Positions 9,773 to 20,224 of a stretch of DNA of 64,000 bases are shown here, piece after piece. The stretch is from Skeletonema tropicum (taxonomy: Eukaryota; Bacillariophyta; Thalassiosirophyceae; Thalassiosirales; Thalassiosiraceae), in contig CM074136.1 of the NCBI GenBank assembly GCA_037178625.1, positions 992,001-1,056,000 on the forward strand, given 5' to 3'. Under the pieces are notes generated by a model that saw only the letters and a program-made list of their open reading frames with translations, did not search any database and was not told the origin of the DNA. Both the position numbers and the translations under genes were made by a program. The first letter of the stretch is position 1, and each line of letters opens with the position of its first letter.

Positions 9773-10935
9773 AAATGAGGGCATCGATCGGAACAAGATA
9801 TTATTTATGCACATTAAATGTTGGGGCGGATAACACAACAAATCAATGGAAGCCGTGGAGTAAATCGTCTAATGATTTGTAAGGAAGGTATTTGCAACAT
9901 GGCGGAAATATTGGGCGGTCGTCGGTGTCGGTTGATACGTTATAATGGCCGAAAAAAGTGCACTCGGACTACGCTGCAGACGATGTCATCGTTATATTTA
10001 AAGGTGTTTCGCGGCACTGTTACTGTTACTGCCACCCTCAATGATCAACACAATAACCAGCTTGGATTTTCCGCCAGGTTGGACTATCCATGAGCTATGT
10101 CAACAAAATAATCCTTGAGTATCTACCTGTTTTGAAAGATATGAAAATGCTATTCACAACATCTGTTGGGTGGTTATTGACGCGACAAAATGGGAAGAGA
10201 CGTTGTACGAGGCAGCAATCTTTGTTATTATACTACAAGAGCGAGGGGGAATAATAATTTGGTGACCTTCATCTGGACACTACCAATAACAAATCATTAT
10301 TGTTCAAAATATCATGTATCCCAGTAGACAATATCTATTTTACTTTCGCCGAAGGATTATTGACGACAAATCCTTTCGAATTAACTTCATCAGCGGCAAT
10401 CGTGTTGATTGTGGTCAGTAAGTCATCATGGTTTCGATGTGCCGCACGCCGTTGCGTCTTCTCGGCTAAAGCTGTGGGAGGTAGTGGCGAAGGAGCTCCA
10501 TCTGCCAGAAGATCTACAAAGCCTGGAACAATGCATCGAACGCACCAGCTTCATCTGTGGTGATAAAATCTCAGACGACACAATGCACACTTCTACAATA
10601 GACGATCCGTACGATGTGGTGATGCGATCGAAGCAAATTATTACAATCCAAACACTGGAACGAAGGGAGGTAGAATCGTTACGAAGGACGTCTGTGCAAT
10701 ATGCTATGTGGATGCCGACATTGTATCCCCTGAAGAGATAATTGCAAATCGTGACGTTGGAGGAAAGAAACCACTTCCAATCTGCAGAGGATGTTATGAT
10801 GAAGGTGTAGAGCCTCCATTCTCTGGAGCAAGGAAGAATGTGCAACAAGAAGCTGCAAAGCAAGCGAAGAAAAGCAAGAAGAGGCAATCAAATGAAGCAG
10901 TAGCCAGGGGTCGAAGGAAGGCTCCGAGGCTATAA
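9773..10935 (+). pseudogene. Decayed gene of unknown family with C-terminal CxxC pairs
   Basis: Plus-strand protein-like stretches follow one another but change frame several times (near 9890, 10090, 10255, 10405 and 10620). The clearest part is the end: VASSRLKLWEVVAKEL and LEQCIERTSFICGD, then, after one frame change, GDAIEANYYNPNTG, CAICYVDADI, PICRGCYDEG and a Lys/Arg-rich tail stopping at 10935. The two CxxC pairs, 36 residues apart, suggest a zinc-binding end. An upstream stretch reads WEETLYEAAIFVIILQERGG. I do not recognise the family. The many frame changes point to a decayed gene or mobile-element protein. Confidence 0.4.
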
Positions 10936-13736
10936 CCCGGACTAGCAGGTTGGATGCCTCTATTGGGATCAAGTAAAGATCAAAATTATATAAAAGTATT
11001 TCTCATTGGACTATCAGTGTTGTATAAAATGTTCGGTTCCACAGAATGATATAGTTCCACACATTTGTGAGTTTGGCTCCAAAAATCAGGGAGGGATATG
11101 CATAATTCAGAGAATTAAATCAAAGCGGCCTTTTGCAGGCTTTTCCATGCTTTTCTTAGTTGGGCGATATGTAAGATGATTGCAACTGCTCTTCTCTTTC
11201 CTCTTGCTTCGCAATTGTGCCAGAAAATTGTATATATCCTTTGATCTCCGTCTTCCCATTTTGCAGAAAGAGTCAAACTCTTCAAGACATCTGAGATAAT
11301 TGAGCAATAATGTCTTGTTGGTGTAGATTTCTGAGCGCCAAACAAACGTGAAAATATGGAGACAGTCGTACATGGAGTAACCAGTAGGGTGTATGGAAAT
11401 GGAAGACCGGTTCTCAGGTGTGTAATTGTATTGGTATCTATCAATAGATATATTCTCGTGTATCTTCGCCCGATAGACGTTTCATATCTTGCTTCTCTTC
11501 CCCCATTATTGTATTGCTATTGTACTATTTGCTCACGTTGCGATAGCTTCGCTTGTGAGCATCGTTCTGATCAGTGTCATCATCTTCACCGGTGTCTTCA
11601 TCGGGAGTCTTCGTCCGACCCACTGTCTGACTCTTCATCCGGCTGTTACCTGACTGAGTCCTCTCTACCTCATCTTCTTCGCTGTCACCTCCACTTTTAT
11701 TTTTGTCATTCCCATAGAGCAACACCATTGTACTCGTCGTCGACATTTGCTTCTTGTTCGTGATTGTCTTCAACGTGCCCTTCTTTCTCTTCTTCCTTCC
11801 CTTCTTATTCGATTCTGATGATCTTTCCACCCTTGCCATCGCCAGTATCTGATGTTTGTTGCTCTCGTGGTACAGGTTTCCCATGCCTCAGATGAGCAAG
11901 TACACACTGGCAAACGGCTGTCTCGTAGACCAAGACTCCACTCTTTTTCCCGGCGCTAAATATCAGTCTTTTGATTTAGGAGAGATTTGGATGTATCTTC
12001 AGTCTTCGTCGTAGATCGTGCAAAGAAGCAGCACACCGGTGGCATCCAAGACAGATGTAGTCAGAGTCTTGCAGAAGCGCTCACAATACGACGAGTGCAT
12101 TCATCTGCTTTCTTCCTCCTCTTCTTCTGCCCATCGACCCATGCAAAAAAGAATAGTCTCTACCTTCCAAGTAATTTCCTACACATTGCTTGCATCGATC
12201 TACACGAGTTTGCACTAGTTTCTGTGTTCTCGTCCTTGGTGTTTGTCCAAACTAGACACAACAGGCGCAGGCAACCCAAGAGTTTGAGGCGTCCTATGCT
12301 ATACTTTATACCACGGGGCCTTCTCTCCTCGTCATCGGATAGTACCGCCAGCATCAAAGCGAACGATTGGTGGTAGAGGAAATAGAGCAGCGGCAGGCTG
12401 TGTACATGTTGCATCTCCATAGAGTGACTACTGACACAGATATGTTTTGTGCGTACCCAATCTAACTCAGCTGAGACGTCCTGCTTCTCCAAATGTATTC
12501 TGTCTATGACTATGAAGCGTCTCGATACGTTTTACTTTTACTCCTTTACAAATGTCCGTGGCGATACTCAGCCTCGGCATCGGCACACGAACTTACACTC
12601 AATTGGGATGGCTTCACAACACTAGACAACGAACATTATCAAATTGATTCAATACAGCAACGTCATCCACCATGCCACTCAAGAAGGAATAATAATGCTC
12701 TTCATAACCTTCAGTGTCAGTTTTGACAGAGTCATGTCGAAGAAGTCCCGGAGTGTAGATTATTGCTTAGGCTTATATCATTTTCATCATAGTTCTTGTG
12801 ATAAATATTGCAAGCTTGGTCCAAGAACGGTTTGTTAGTGCGGTGACCAAAAGTGTAGCGTATCTAGCTTGCCCATCATCATTTCCGTCCCGCAGTGGTT
12901 TCATGAAAGAGCTTCTTGCTCTTGCGAGTTTGGAGTTCAGTGCTGCATATTCCCGAGTAAAAATATGTATTCATCTTGGCCGTAGTAATTTACTCATCCT
13001 CATTCTTCGCTTCATTCAATACAGCAGTCAATCTCTCTTGCACCGTTTCAATCTTTCTCTTTCTGCTCCAGGAGATATTTCGTAAGCCACCATGGCTCTG
13101 GTGAACCTTGGTCTTGGCAAGAGACATAAGCTTACCGACTCGCTGCAGCCAGAGTCTACCCAACTGATGAGAACTTGTCTACGATCCTCCGCGCTGTTCC
13201 CTCGCTTGTGCCTCCTTCAATCTTTTCAATGATTGCAATCATCACATCGTCAGGAGCATCTTGTAGATATTCAGTTTAGGCAGCCATTGTCATTGTCATT
13301 GCCATTGCTATTGCCATTGCTACTGCCATTGGCCAAAACGAATATACTCATGCTCATGCGCAGAGTCATCGTGTTGATAGTCCTCCGGATCCTCCTCCAC
13401 ATCATCTACGAACACCATCACCCATCGAGACGTCGTACCAGCGAGCAGCAACAATGCAGTTCAAAATAAGAGACGTTGTCGTCCATTATTTGTATCTCCG
13501 GCCCCCACAAGAGCCCACAAGCTTCTCTGATTCTCTGTCACTTCCTCTCTCGCTCTCGCGGCATGTCCGCCGACACACCCACTCACACTCACCACATTTT
13601 TGTTTGAGTGTTTGCTGTATTCTACGCGGCGCCTGCACGACTTCTGCAAGGCAATAAATCAAGCCACTAGCTGCCATTGAGAGTGAACTTTGGCATCGCT
13701 TCGGTATCGGAGGCGTCGGGTGACGATTTGTCAGGT
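10936..13736. other. Gene-poor region with minus-strand ORF debris
   Basis: No intact gene can be supported. Minus-strand stretches at 12160-12760 (containing RDFFDMTLSKL and AIPIECKFVC-like segments in different frames) and at 11525-11884 (119 residues, very Lys/Ser/Asp-rich) could be relics of a transposase, but key residues cannot be placed. Bases 13285-13335 are a CATTGT/CATTGC hexamer run. Confidence 0.3.
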
Positions 13737-14098
13737 TCTAGAGAGAGAGAGAAGAGGATCCTTACTTGTGAAGTTTCTAGCCATCCAAATCCAAAAGAGC
13801 AGGAGCCTTGTGGGGACAAGTTAGAAGATAAGGATACATATAAATTTGAACTTAAACGATGATACTTTTTATAATAATTCTAACTGCTACGACTCTACAT
13901 TGTTTCAAGAATAGAACTGCAATCCTTTTGGTTGAAAGAGGACAATCCATAGGGGTCGGAGCAGGAACAAAACTGAGACAGGGAAAGTTTAACTAAATGG
14001 AACTGCTCATCAACAATTCTTCATTCCCCTACCGCAGAGCCGAAAACTATTCAACCGATGCTATTTCATGTGCCCTCTTTCGATTACCAACGAGCTCC
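13737..14098. repeat. Segmental duplication, fragment C
   Basis: The fragment corresponds to about 5315-5694 of segment A, from the GA-rich run through GAGGATCCTTACTTGTGAAG to the end of the RGLE frame. It differs more from A and B than they do from each other and has lost several short stretches (for example TACCCATA). Only the last dozen or so codons of the RGLE frame remain, so it is a dead fragment. Confidence 0.85.
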
Positions 14099-14247
14099 AT
14101 AAGAGTGCGCAACAGTGCAGGGTATCTAATGATAAATAAATGCGAAGAACAGTAGTGTGTTGGTGAATACTTAACTTTATCAGTATCTCCATTAGCTCTA
14201 CTTTAGTGATGCGAAAGAAGGAAGTCTGCATTCACACCGACACGAAT

Positions 14248-15099
14248 CTACTCCTCCATCTTCTTTTTCCTCTCTTGATGTTCTTCATCAAACTCTTCAT
14301 CAATGCAACAAACACAAGCTAGTACCAAACATGCATCCATCCCCTCTGCCACTTGGACTTGGTAGTGATTCATCATATCGATCTGGATCCAGCCATCCAT
14401 GTTTGCTCGTGCAACAATCTTACCCTCTTCATTTTTGAATGAAAAGTTGCGATCTAAGAAGTCCCCCTCAATGCGATATGCCGGCGTGGGTTTGAACAGG
14501 CCGGTCACGCCAAATCCGCCCTTGCCTTCCATATACACATCAAACGTGTCCATGAATGATATCAACTTCTTTTCGATCCAACCTATCTTTGTCCCGTCAC
14601 TTCGGTACAAATCGTACGAAGGAGTAGCAGCAATCAACACACGGTCCATAGTCACGAGGTTCTCTCCAGATGACGAGGATGCCATCCTCATTTTGTCTTT
14701 GCCCGGCAGATGAAGCATCGCCCCTCTAACTCGTACAAAGTCTTCCTCGTTGTTGTTGGATATTTCAGTAATGTCAAAGTCTTCTCCCGTGAATGATAGT
14801 GGCCGCTCTTTAATTGCAAAAGTCCTCACTCCATCGTCACAAATACTCAATTCATCGCAAAAGGGTGGATGGTAGGGCAACGCATCTTCTGCCTCCAATT
14901 TAGGACCGGATAGTATACCACCTAAGTCATCGAATAGGTTGTATAATTCTGTATTACTTCGTCTAGGGTTGGTGGTGATGACACTTGATGATGAAAGGGG
15001 TGAGTTGTTTGTGGAGAATGTGAATGCTTCAGTCGAATGAAGAGAAGCACATAATGCCACGAAGACGGAGACGGTTATTCCTGCAGAAGATTTCATCAT
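14248..15099 (-). CDS. LURP-one-related (tubby C-terminal-like) protein, probably plastid-targeted
   Basis: The 283-residue protein has the LURP-one-related (LOR) beta-barrel pattern in its middle and C-terminal parts: FAIKERPLSFTGEDFDI, RGAMLHLPGKDKM, ATPSYDLYRSDGTKIGWIEKK, then AYRIEGDFLDRNFSFKN and GKIVARANMDGW. These are the short alternating strands of that fold. LOR proteins have no known enzymatic activity; plant members are linked to defence and membranes. The N-terminus is hydrophobic (ITVSVFVALCASLHS) and ends in EAFTFS. The Phe just after the presumed cleavage site is the usual mark of diatom plastid import. The C-terminus is Glu/Lys-rich after a CVCC cluster. It is a single exon. 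The family call is fairly sure, the plastid location inferred. Confidence 0.7.
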   Translation of the reverse strand: MMKSSAGITVSVFVALCASLHSTEAFTFSTNNSPLSSSSVITTNPRRSNTELYNLFDDLGGILSGPKLEAEDALPYHPPFCDELSICDDGVRTFAIKERPLSFTGEDFDITEISNNNEEDFVRVRGAMLHLPGKDKMRMASSSSGENLVTMDRVLIAATPSYDLYRSDGTKIGWIEKKLISFMDTFDVYMEGKGGFGVTGLFKPTPAYRIEGDFLDRNFSFKNEEGKIVARANMDGWIQIDMMNHYQVQVAEGMDACLVLACVCCIDEEFDEEHQERKKKMEE

Positions 15100-16479
15100 G
15101 CTGAGAAGTAAAGGATGCCTATCACGACTCTGTCAACTGGTGCATGCTACTGTGGACGGAAACTGCTGCCTAAGTATGTATTGTACCACCGCTGTTATCC
15201 ACGCCCGTGTTATTGTACGTCTTACGTCTTCGGCAAGGAGACTGACCGGTTGAATGAATGATTCATCAATTTCGCGCTTCGTCATCATTTTCATCGACCT
15301 CAACAAGGGACTCAAATTCGAAATGCACGAGTGGTCGTGACTAAAGTCGACTCGACTTTTTGTGAATCTCTTGAATCTTGAAGAAAGTATGTAACTGGTA
15401 CTTATATCATCATCAGCGACGGGTAGCGGAGGGGTAGTGCATATTATTGTTTATCTTCTTCTATGGGTGCAGGGAAGGTGGTTGTTTTAATTTCAAATCT
15501 CAATGAAGTGGATTACAATGATATTATCACCGCCCCTACAGCAGCCGAAACGCCACCCTGCTGCGAATACGTCGCCATATATGTCTTCTAAGAGATAGGC
15601 CATCGATACCTTGTGAAATATAGTCATGGACTGAGATAGGCGGCCTTACTTGGGGTGCCATTGTCATGGCATCTTTTTTTTTGATGTGCTGTTGAGCGTA
15701 CGATCATGCAGAAATCGAGTTGGCTTTCTGCATGATCGTGCAATCGTACGCATGATTTTGTTTTTGTTGAAACTTAGTAAAATCCGAGAACTGCACGATC
15801 GTACGTAGGGGTATCGATTTAACCTAGGAAAAGCGAAATCGTACGCACGATTAGGTTTGCTCGGACAGCCCCTAAGATAGAGATAGATGACTTGAAGCAA
15901 AGTGACTAAAATAATCTATCTATCTAACTTGAAGCAAACTAACTGTTCAGTAGGGTCAATCCAATCATGGGAACCATCCAATACTTATAGCGATCAAAAT
16001 GCCTCTGCCTCTCTAGCTTGCCTACTTATGCATTGCCTATATGCTCGCATAGCCTTTACTCAGCTTTACTCCTACCTATTCAACGATTCCAATGACTAGC
16101 CGCTAGGGGCTGAAGTCCCGTGTCTCATGTCTATCCAAGTGCTACATAGGAATAAGTATTACATGGCTCTCTAGAGAGACAAAGTAAAATGTCGGTCGGT
16201 CATTGAATGAGAAAGGAGCATGGCCTTTATCTTTTGAGGAAGGTGCTGTGAATGACTAGATGACTATGACTATGACGATGACGACCTGTCCATGCCAGCT
16301 TCCAGCGAACACGCAAGAAGTAGTGCGAGCGCTGTCCGACACCGACGCGACACGTTCTTTACGTGTGTATTTGTGAGGGTGGCTTCTCTCTAGAGCGCTT
16401 CCACACAATCGACACACGATACCATCTACCTTCTCGATTGATAATATCACTGGCAAAGCATAACTTCAACGACGTCATC
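15100..16479. other. Intergenic region with a hairpin
   Basis: No gene is seen. A 14-bp perfect stem (CGATCATGCAGAAA at 15701-15714, complement at 15725-15738) has a 10-nt loop. Variants of CGATCGTACG recur at about 15741-15750, 15797-15806 and 15840-15852. The last 120 bp form the leader of the next gene and resemble the leader of its paralog. Confidence 0.6.
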
Positions 16480-17694
16480 ATGATGGGAATCCACAACAAG
16501 GGTGTTGCAAGGGGCAGAAGCATCGCGGCAACGCAACGCTTCCTCTTGATATCAATCACACTTCTATCTGCACTTTTGTGGAAGTCTCAAAATCTAATCG
16601 AATTTGTCCGTCCCTCCGATGATGAGTTCAAGTATAATATTATGAACTCTTCATTATCGTCAGATTCAGAGTATATATCGACTCATACGCTTGACTCCGC
16701 CACATGTACAGGCAACGATATTGTCCCAGATAATTGGTGCTTTGATAACGATCAAACTCCAAGATATGTTGGCAAAGCAGAAAGTGCTCCACAGGTGATC
16801 CAACACTACACTCATGATGGCTATGACAAATGCTTGGCCGAGAAGACAATTGTCTTTATTGGTGATTCCAGAGTAAGGTATCAATTTAATCACCTTGCTG
16901 CATTTCTAAAGTTCAAAAGGTTCATGAAATGCGAGGACTACAATGTTGAGCCTGACCCAGAATGCTACCTCATTAATTTTCCTAACTTCAAGAAGGGATG
17001 GGCCACGGACGAGAGATGGTATCAATTGTTCAGTCAAAGCACAGCTTTGACTGATTCGAGTGAGGAAGGCCATCAACAAAGTGGTCTGTGTGACTGTTAT
17101 CGGAAAAATCAAGTTGATATTGAGAAAATGTACGAGAATAAATATATCAAACGATCCACTCGTTTCGGCGAAACCAACCTGATATACCTTCAGAGCTTTC
17201 AGGGTAACATTCGTTTGAACCAGGAATATCCGCCATTTGCTCCCTTCGACTCGCCAACGCCAACACGCTGCAAACCTGGCGAATGTGGCGGAGTCAATAG
17301 AACAAATGCATTCGAGGGGGATGTGATCGCTACTCTGTGGGAAATTTTACCTCGGCTCAATACGACTCATGCATTTATCAACCTGGGATGGGAGCATATT
17401 TACAGGTTTAAACGACAATCAGAATTCACTTGCGCGATGCGAGACTTTGAACGAAGCTACCCAGACATTAAGCTCTTTTTAATCAGTCATCCACCGCCGA
17501 CTGATGCTCTAGATAATCCTGAGCGCAATTTCGACGCCACCAAATTGAAATGTGATGTAGATGTTCTGGACCGCACCAGTATGAACAAAAAGATTCCTTT
17601 GAGTTGGTACTGGGATAGAATGCATGTCAATAGCATCGTGAATGAAGAATACAATCACCAAATGATTGAGAAAGTGTGCCCTATCAAAGGATAG
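16480..17694 (+). CDS. SGNH/PC-esterase-like type II membrane protein, paralog 1
   Basis: The 404-residue protein resembles the GDSL/SGNH acyl-esterases of the PC-esterase group, whose plant TBL members acetylate wall polysaccharides. A single N-terminal membrane anchor (residues about 21-40) is followed by a luminal domain. VFIGDSRVRYQF holds the GDS nucleophile motif (Ser130); INLGWEH is a later block; WYWDRMHVN near the end supplies the D-x-x-H pair (about D379 and H382). N-glycosylation motifs (NRT, NTT) fit a Golgi or secreted location. I chose the ATGATGGG start at 16480 because the paralog has the same start context. The substrate cannot be told; acyl transfer to glycans is inference from the family. 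Confidence 0.7.
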   Translation: MMGIHNKGVARGRSIAATQRFLLISITLLSALLWKSQNLIEFVRPSDDEFKYNIMNSSLSSDSEYISTHTLDSATCTGNDIVPDNWCFDNDQTPRYVGKAESAPQVIQHYTHDGYDKCLAEKTIVFIGDSRVRYQFNHLAAFLKFKRFMKCEDYNVEPDPECYLINFPNFKKGWATDERWYQLFSQSTALTDSSEEGHQQSGLCDCYRKNQVDIEKMYENKYIKRSTRFGETNLIYLQSFQGNIRLNQEYPPFAPFDSPTPTRCKPGECGGVNRTNAFEGDVIATLWEILPRLNTTHAFINLGWEHIYRFKRQSEFTCAMRDFERSYPDIKLFLISHPPPTDALDNPERNFDATKLKCDVDVLDRTSMNKKIPLSWYWDRMHVNSIVNEEYNHQMIEKVCPIKG

Positions 17695-18415
17695 TGCTCA
17701 CATCAAGTACTACATTGGAATTGGAAACGCGATGTTTGTGGCGAGATCCCAACGCAACGTAAGCAAAGGTAACTTTCTAGTAAAGCTCAATCCGCAACCA
17801 ATGTAGAATTTATACTCTTATTTGGAAGTCATGAGTTACTCTGATGTCTTTGAGAGCGGTCTCGAACAACGTGTCTGAATCAGTACTTCTATGAGAGAAG
17901 TACATAGCCATACATACGTGGAACGTGGAAATTCAGAAGATCCCTCCTCTCAAAGCGATAGATTAGGCTCCCGTCACTATCAAAATGCAAGAACAAGCGT
18001 ATGTACCGCAAGACAAAGGAGTAGAAGATAGACGCATTTGAATCTTGACCCTATGAAGTACAAGAAGTTGTCGAGGCTCGCACGGCTCACTCGAGAGGCG
18101 TGACGAGTGAGTGTGACGTGTGTGACGTGACGCAGCGAAGGTTACTTGTTACTTGCGTTGCCTTGTTTCTTGTGCAGGCTTGCTACTTCATACAAATTTG
18201 TCATTGTTGTGGTCTGTGGTTTGTGGTTTGTGGTTGGTTGATATCATTGGACGGAGCAACTGCTTTGCCAACAGTGTGGCAGCAGTTTGGACACACAGTG
18301 CAGTGCAGATAATAGAGTAAAGTAGCTTGGGCTGTGGGTTTGCGAGGGTGGCTGTTCCAGCGCTGTACACAGAATCGACATCGACACGTTGTTGCATAAC
18401 TCCTCCACCGTCATC
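17695..18415. other. Spacer between tandem esterase paralogs
   Basis: No gene is seen. The first 110 bp match the sequence after the second paralog (19679-19810), so the duplication unit includes the 3' flank. The last 60 bp match the leader of paralog 1. Confidence 0.6.
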
Positions 18416-19678
18416 ATGATGGGAAGCGACAACGGGGGTAATTATGCAAGGGGCAGAAGCATCAGGACAACGCATCTCTTCTTCTTGATATCGATCACAC
18501 TTCTATCCGCACTTTTGTGGAAGTCGCAAAATCTAATCGGATTTGTCCGTCCCTCACGCAGTGATGATGAGGTCAAGTATATTTTGAACTCTTCATTATC
18601 GTCAGATTCAAAGTATATATCAACTCATACACTTGACTATGCGACGTGCAAACGCAATAATATTGTTCCAAATAATTGGTGCATTGATAGCGATCAAACT
18701 CCAAGATATGTCGGCAAAACAGAATACACTCCACAGGTGATCCAACACTACACACATGATGGCTACGACAAATGCTTAGCTGAGAAAACAGTTGTCTTTA
18801 TTGGTGATTCCAGAGTACGGTATCAATTCAATCACCTTGCTGCATTTCTAAAGTTCAAAAGGTTCATGAAATGTGAAGACTACATCGACATGAGCACCAG
18901 TGGCTGGATCAATTGGCTCACCAATCATGCGACTCCTGACTCAGAATGCTACCTTATTAATCATCCTAATTTTAAGAAGGGGTGGGCTACGGACGAGAGA
19001 TGGTATCAATTGTTCAGTCAAAGCACAGCTTTGCTGGATTCGAATGAGACAGAGTCCCAACAAAGTGGTCTGTGTGACTGCTATCGGGAACAACAATTTG
19101 ACCCTGAGCGAATATATGAGAATAGATATATCAAACGATCCACTCGATTCGGTGAAACCAACCTGATCTACCTTCAGAACCTTGAGGGGAATATTCGTTT
19201 GAACCAAGATTATCCGCCATTTGCTCCCTTCGACTCGCCAACGCCAACACGCTGCAAACCTGGCGAATGTGGCGAAGTCAATAGAACAAATGCATTTGTA
19301 GGGGATTTAAATGCTACTATGTGGGAAATTATACCTCGGCTCAATACGACTCATGCATTTATCAACCTGGGGTGGGAGCACATTAATGGATTTGAACAAC
19401 AATCAGAATTTACTTGTTTTATGCGAGACTTTGAACGAAGCTACCCAGACATTAAGCTCTTTCTAATCAGTCATCCACCGCCGACTGATGCACTAGATAA
19501 TCCTGTTGTCAATTTCGATGCCACCAAATTGAAATGTGATATAGATGTTCTGGACCGCACCAGTATGAACAAAAAGATTCCTTTGGGTTGGTACTGGGAT
19601 AGAATGCATGTCAATAGCATCGTGAATGAAGAATACAATCACCAAATGATTGAGAAAGTGTGCCCCATCAAAGGATAG
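18416..19678 (+). CDS. SGNH/PC-esterase-like type II membrane protein, paralog 2
   Basis: This is a tandem copy of the 16480 gene: 420 residues, most of them identical. It keeps the membrane anchor, the VFIGDSRVRYQF block, the NLGWEH block and the WYWDRMHVN end, so both copies should be catalytically competent. It differs by an insertion after CEDY (about 16 residues, with GWINWLTNH) that paralog 1 lacks, and by scattered changes around the RGETN-like middle. The shared flanks show a direct tandem duplication of about 1.9 kb. Glycan acyltransferase or esterase activity is inferred from the family. Confidence 0.7.
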   Translation: MMGSDNGGNYARGRSIRTTHLFFLISITLLSALLWKSQNLIGFVRPSRSDDEVKYILNSSLSSDSKYISTHTLDYATCKRNNIVPNNWCIDSDQTPRYVGKTEYTPQVIQHYTHDGYDKCLAEKTVVFIGDSRVRYQFNHLAAFLKFKRFMKCEDYIDMSTSGWINWLTNHATPDSECYLINHPNFKKGWATDERWYQLFSQSTALLDSNETESQQSGLCDCYREQQFDPERIYENRYIKRSTRFGETNLIYLQNLEGNIRLNQDYPPFAPFDSPTPTRCKPGECGEVNRTNAFVGDLNATMWEIIPRLNTTHAFINLGWEHINGFEQQSEFTCFMRDFERSYPDIKLFLISHPPPTDALDNPVVNFDATKLKCDIDVLDRTSMNKKIPLGWYWDRMHVNSIVNEEYNHQMIEKVCPIKG

Positions 19679-20224
19679 TGCTCACATCAAGTACCACATC
19701 ATTGAAACCGCGATGTTTGTGGCGAGATCCCAACGCAACTTAGCAAACGTAACTTTCTAGAAAGCTTAATCCTTAATCAATGCGCAATGTGTACTCTTAT
19801 TTGGAAGTCATGTATTATTCTGATGTCTTTGATTTGAGAGCATGTCTGAATCAGTATCTAGATAAATAGCCAGGAACGAGGCAATACAGACGATCCATCC
19901 TTGAAGGATAGAGTATAACCCCACGACTGTAAAATATGTATGAATTAGGTGCATGCGTGATAAGAAGGAGTCGCTACAATATAAACATACTCGAAGCTGT
20001 TGATTGTTACGAAGACACGTCTGAAAAGTGAGTCTTGAAGGAGGGCACCTTCTTGAGCACAAGAATATTAGGGTTCTCGTCTGCTCCGACGGCAGACACC
20101 TACCCAATCAGAGCTCTAGCTTGCCAAATACCTTGTCTGGAAACACATGGCATATTAAAACTTCATTACTCATTACCACGTTAAATATGCAGGTCTGTAT
20201 ATATCCTCTGTTCATGTCAAAGTC
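19679..20224. other. Intergenic / promoter region
   Basis: After the duplicated 3' flank (to about 19810) I see nothing recognisable before the start of the transporter at 20225. Confidence 0.4.

Noticed and set aside
11107..13085. piggyBac-type transposase relic on the minus strand
   Set aside because: Some pieces (RDFFDMTLSKL, AIPIECKFVC, RCKQC) recall that family, but they are in different frames and the catalytic aspartates could not be placed. It is reported only as gene-poor debris.
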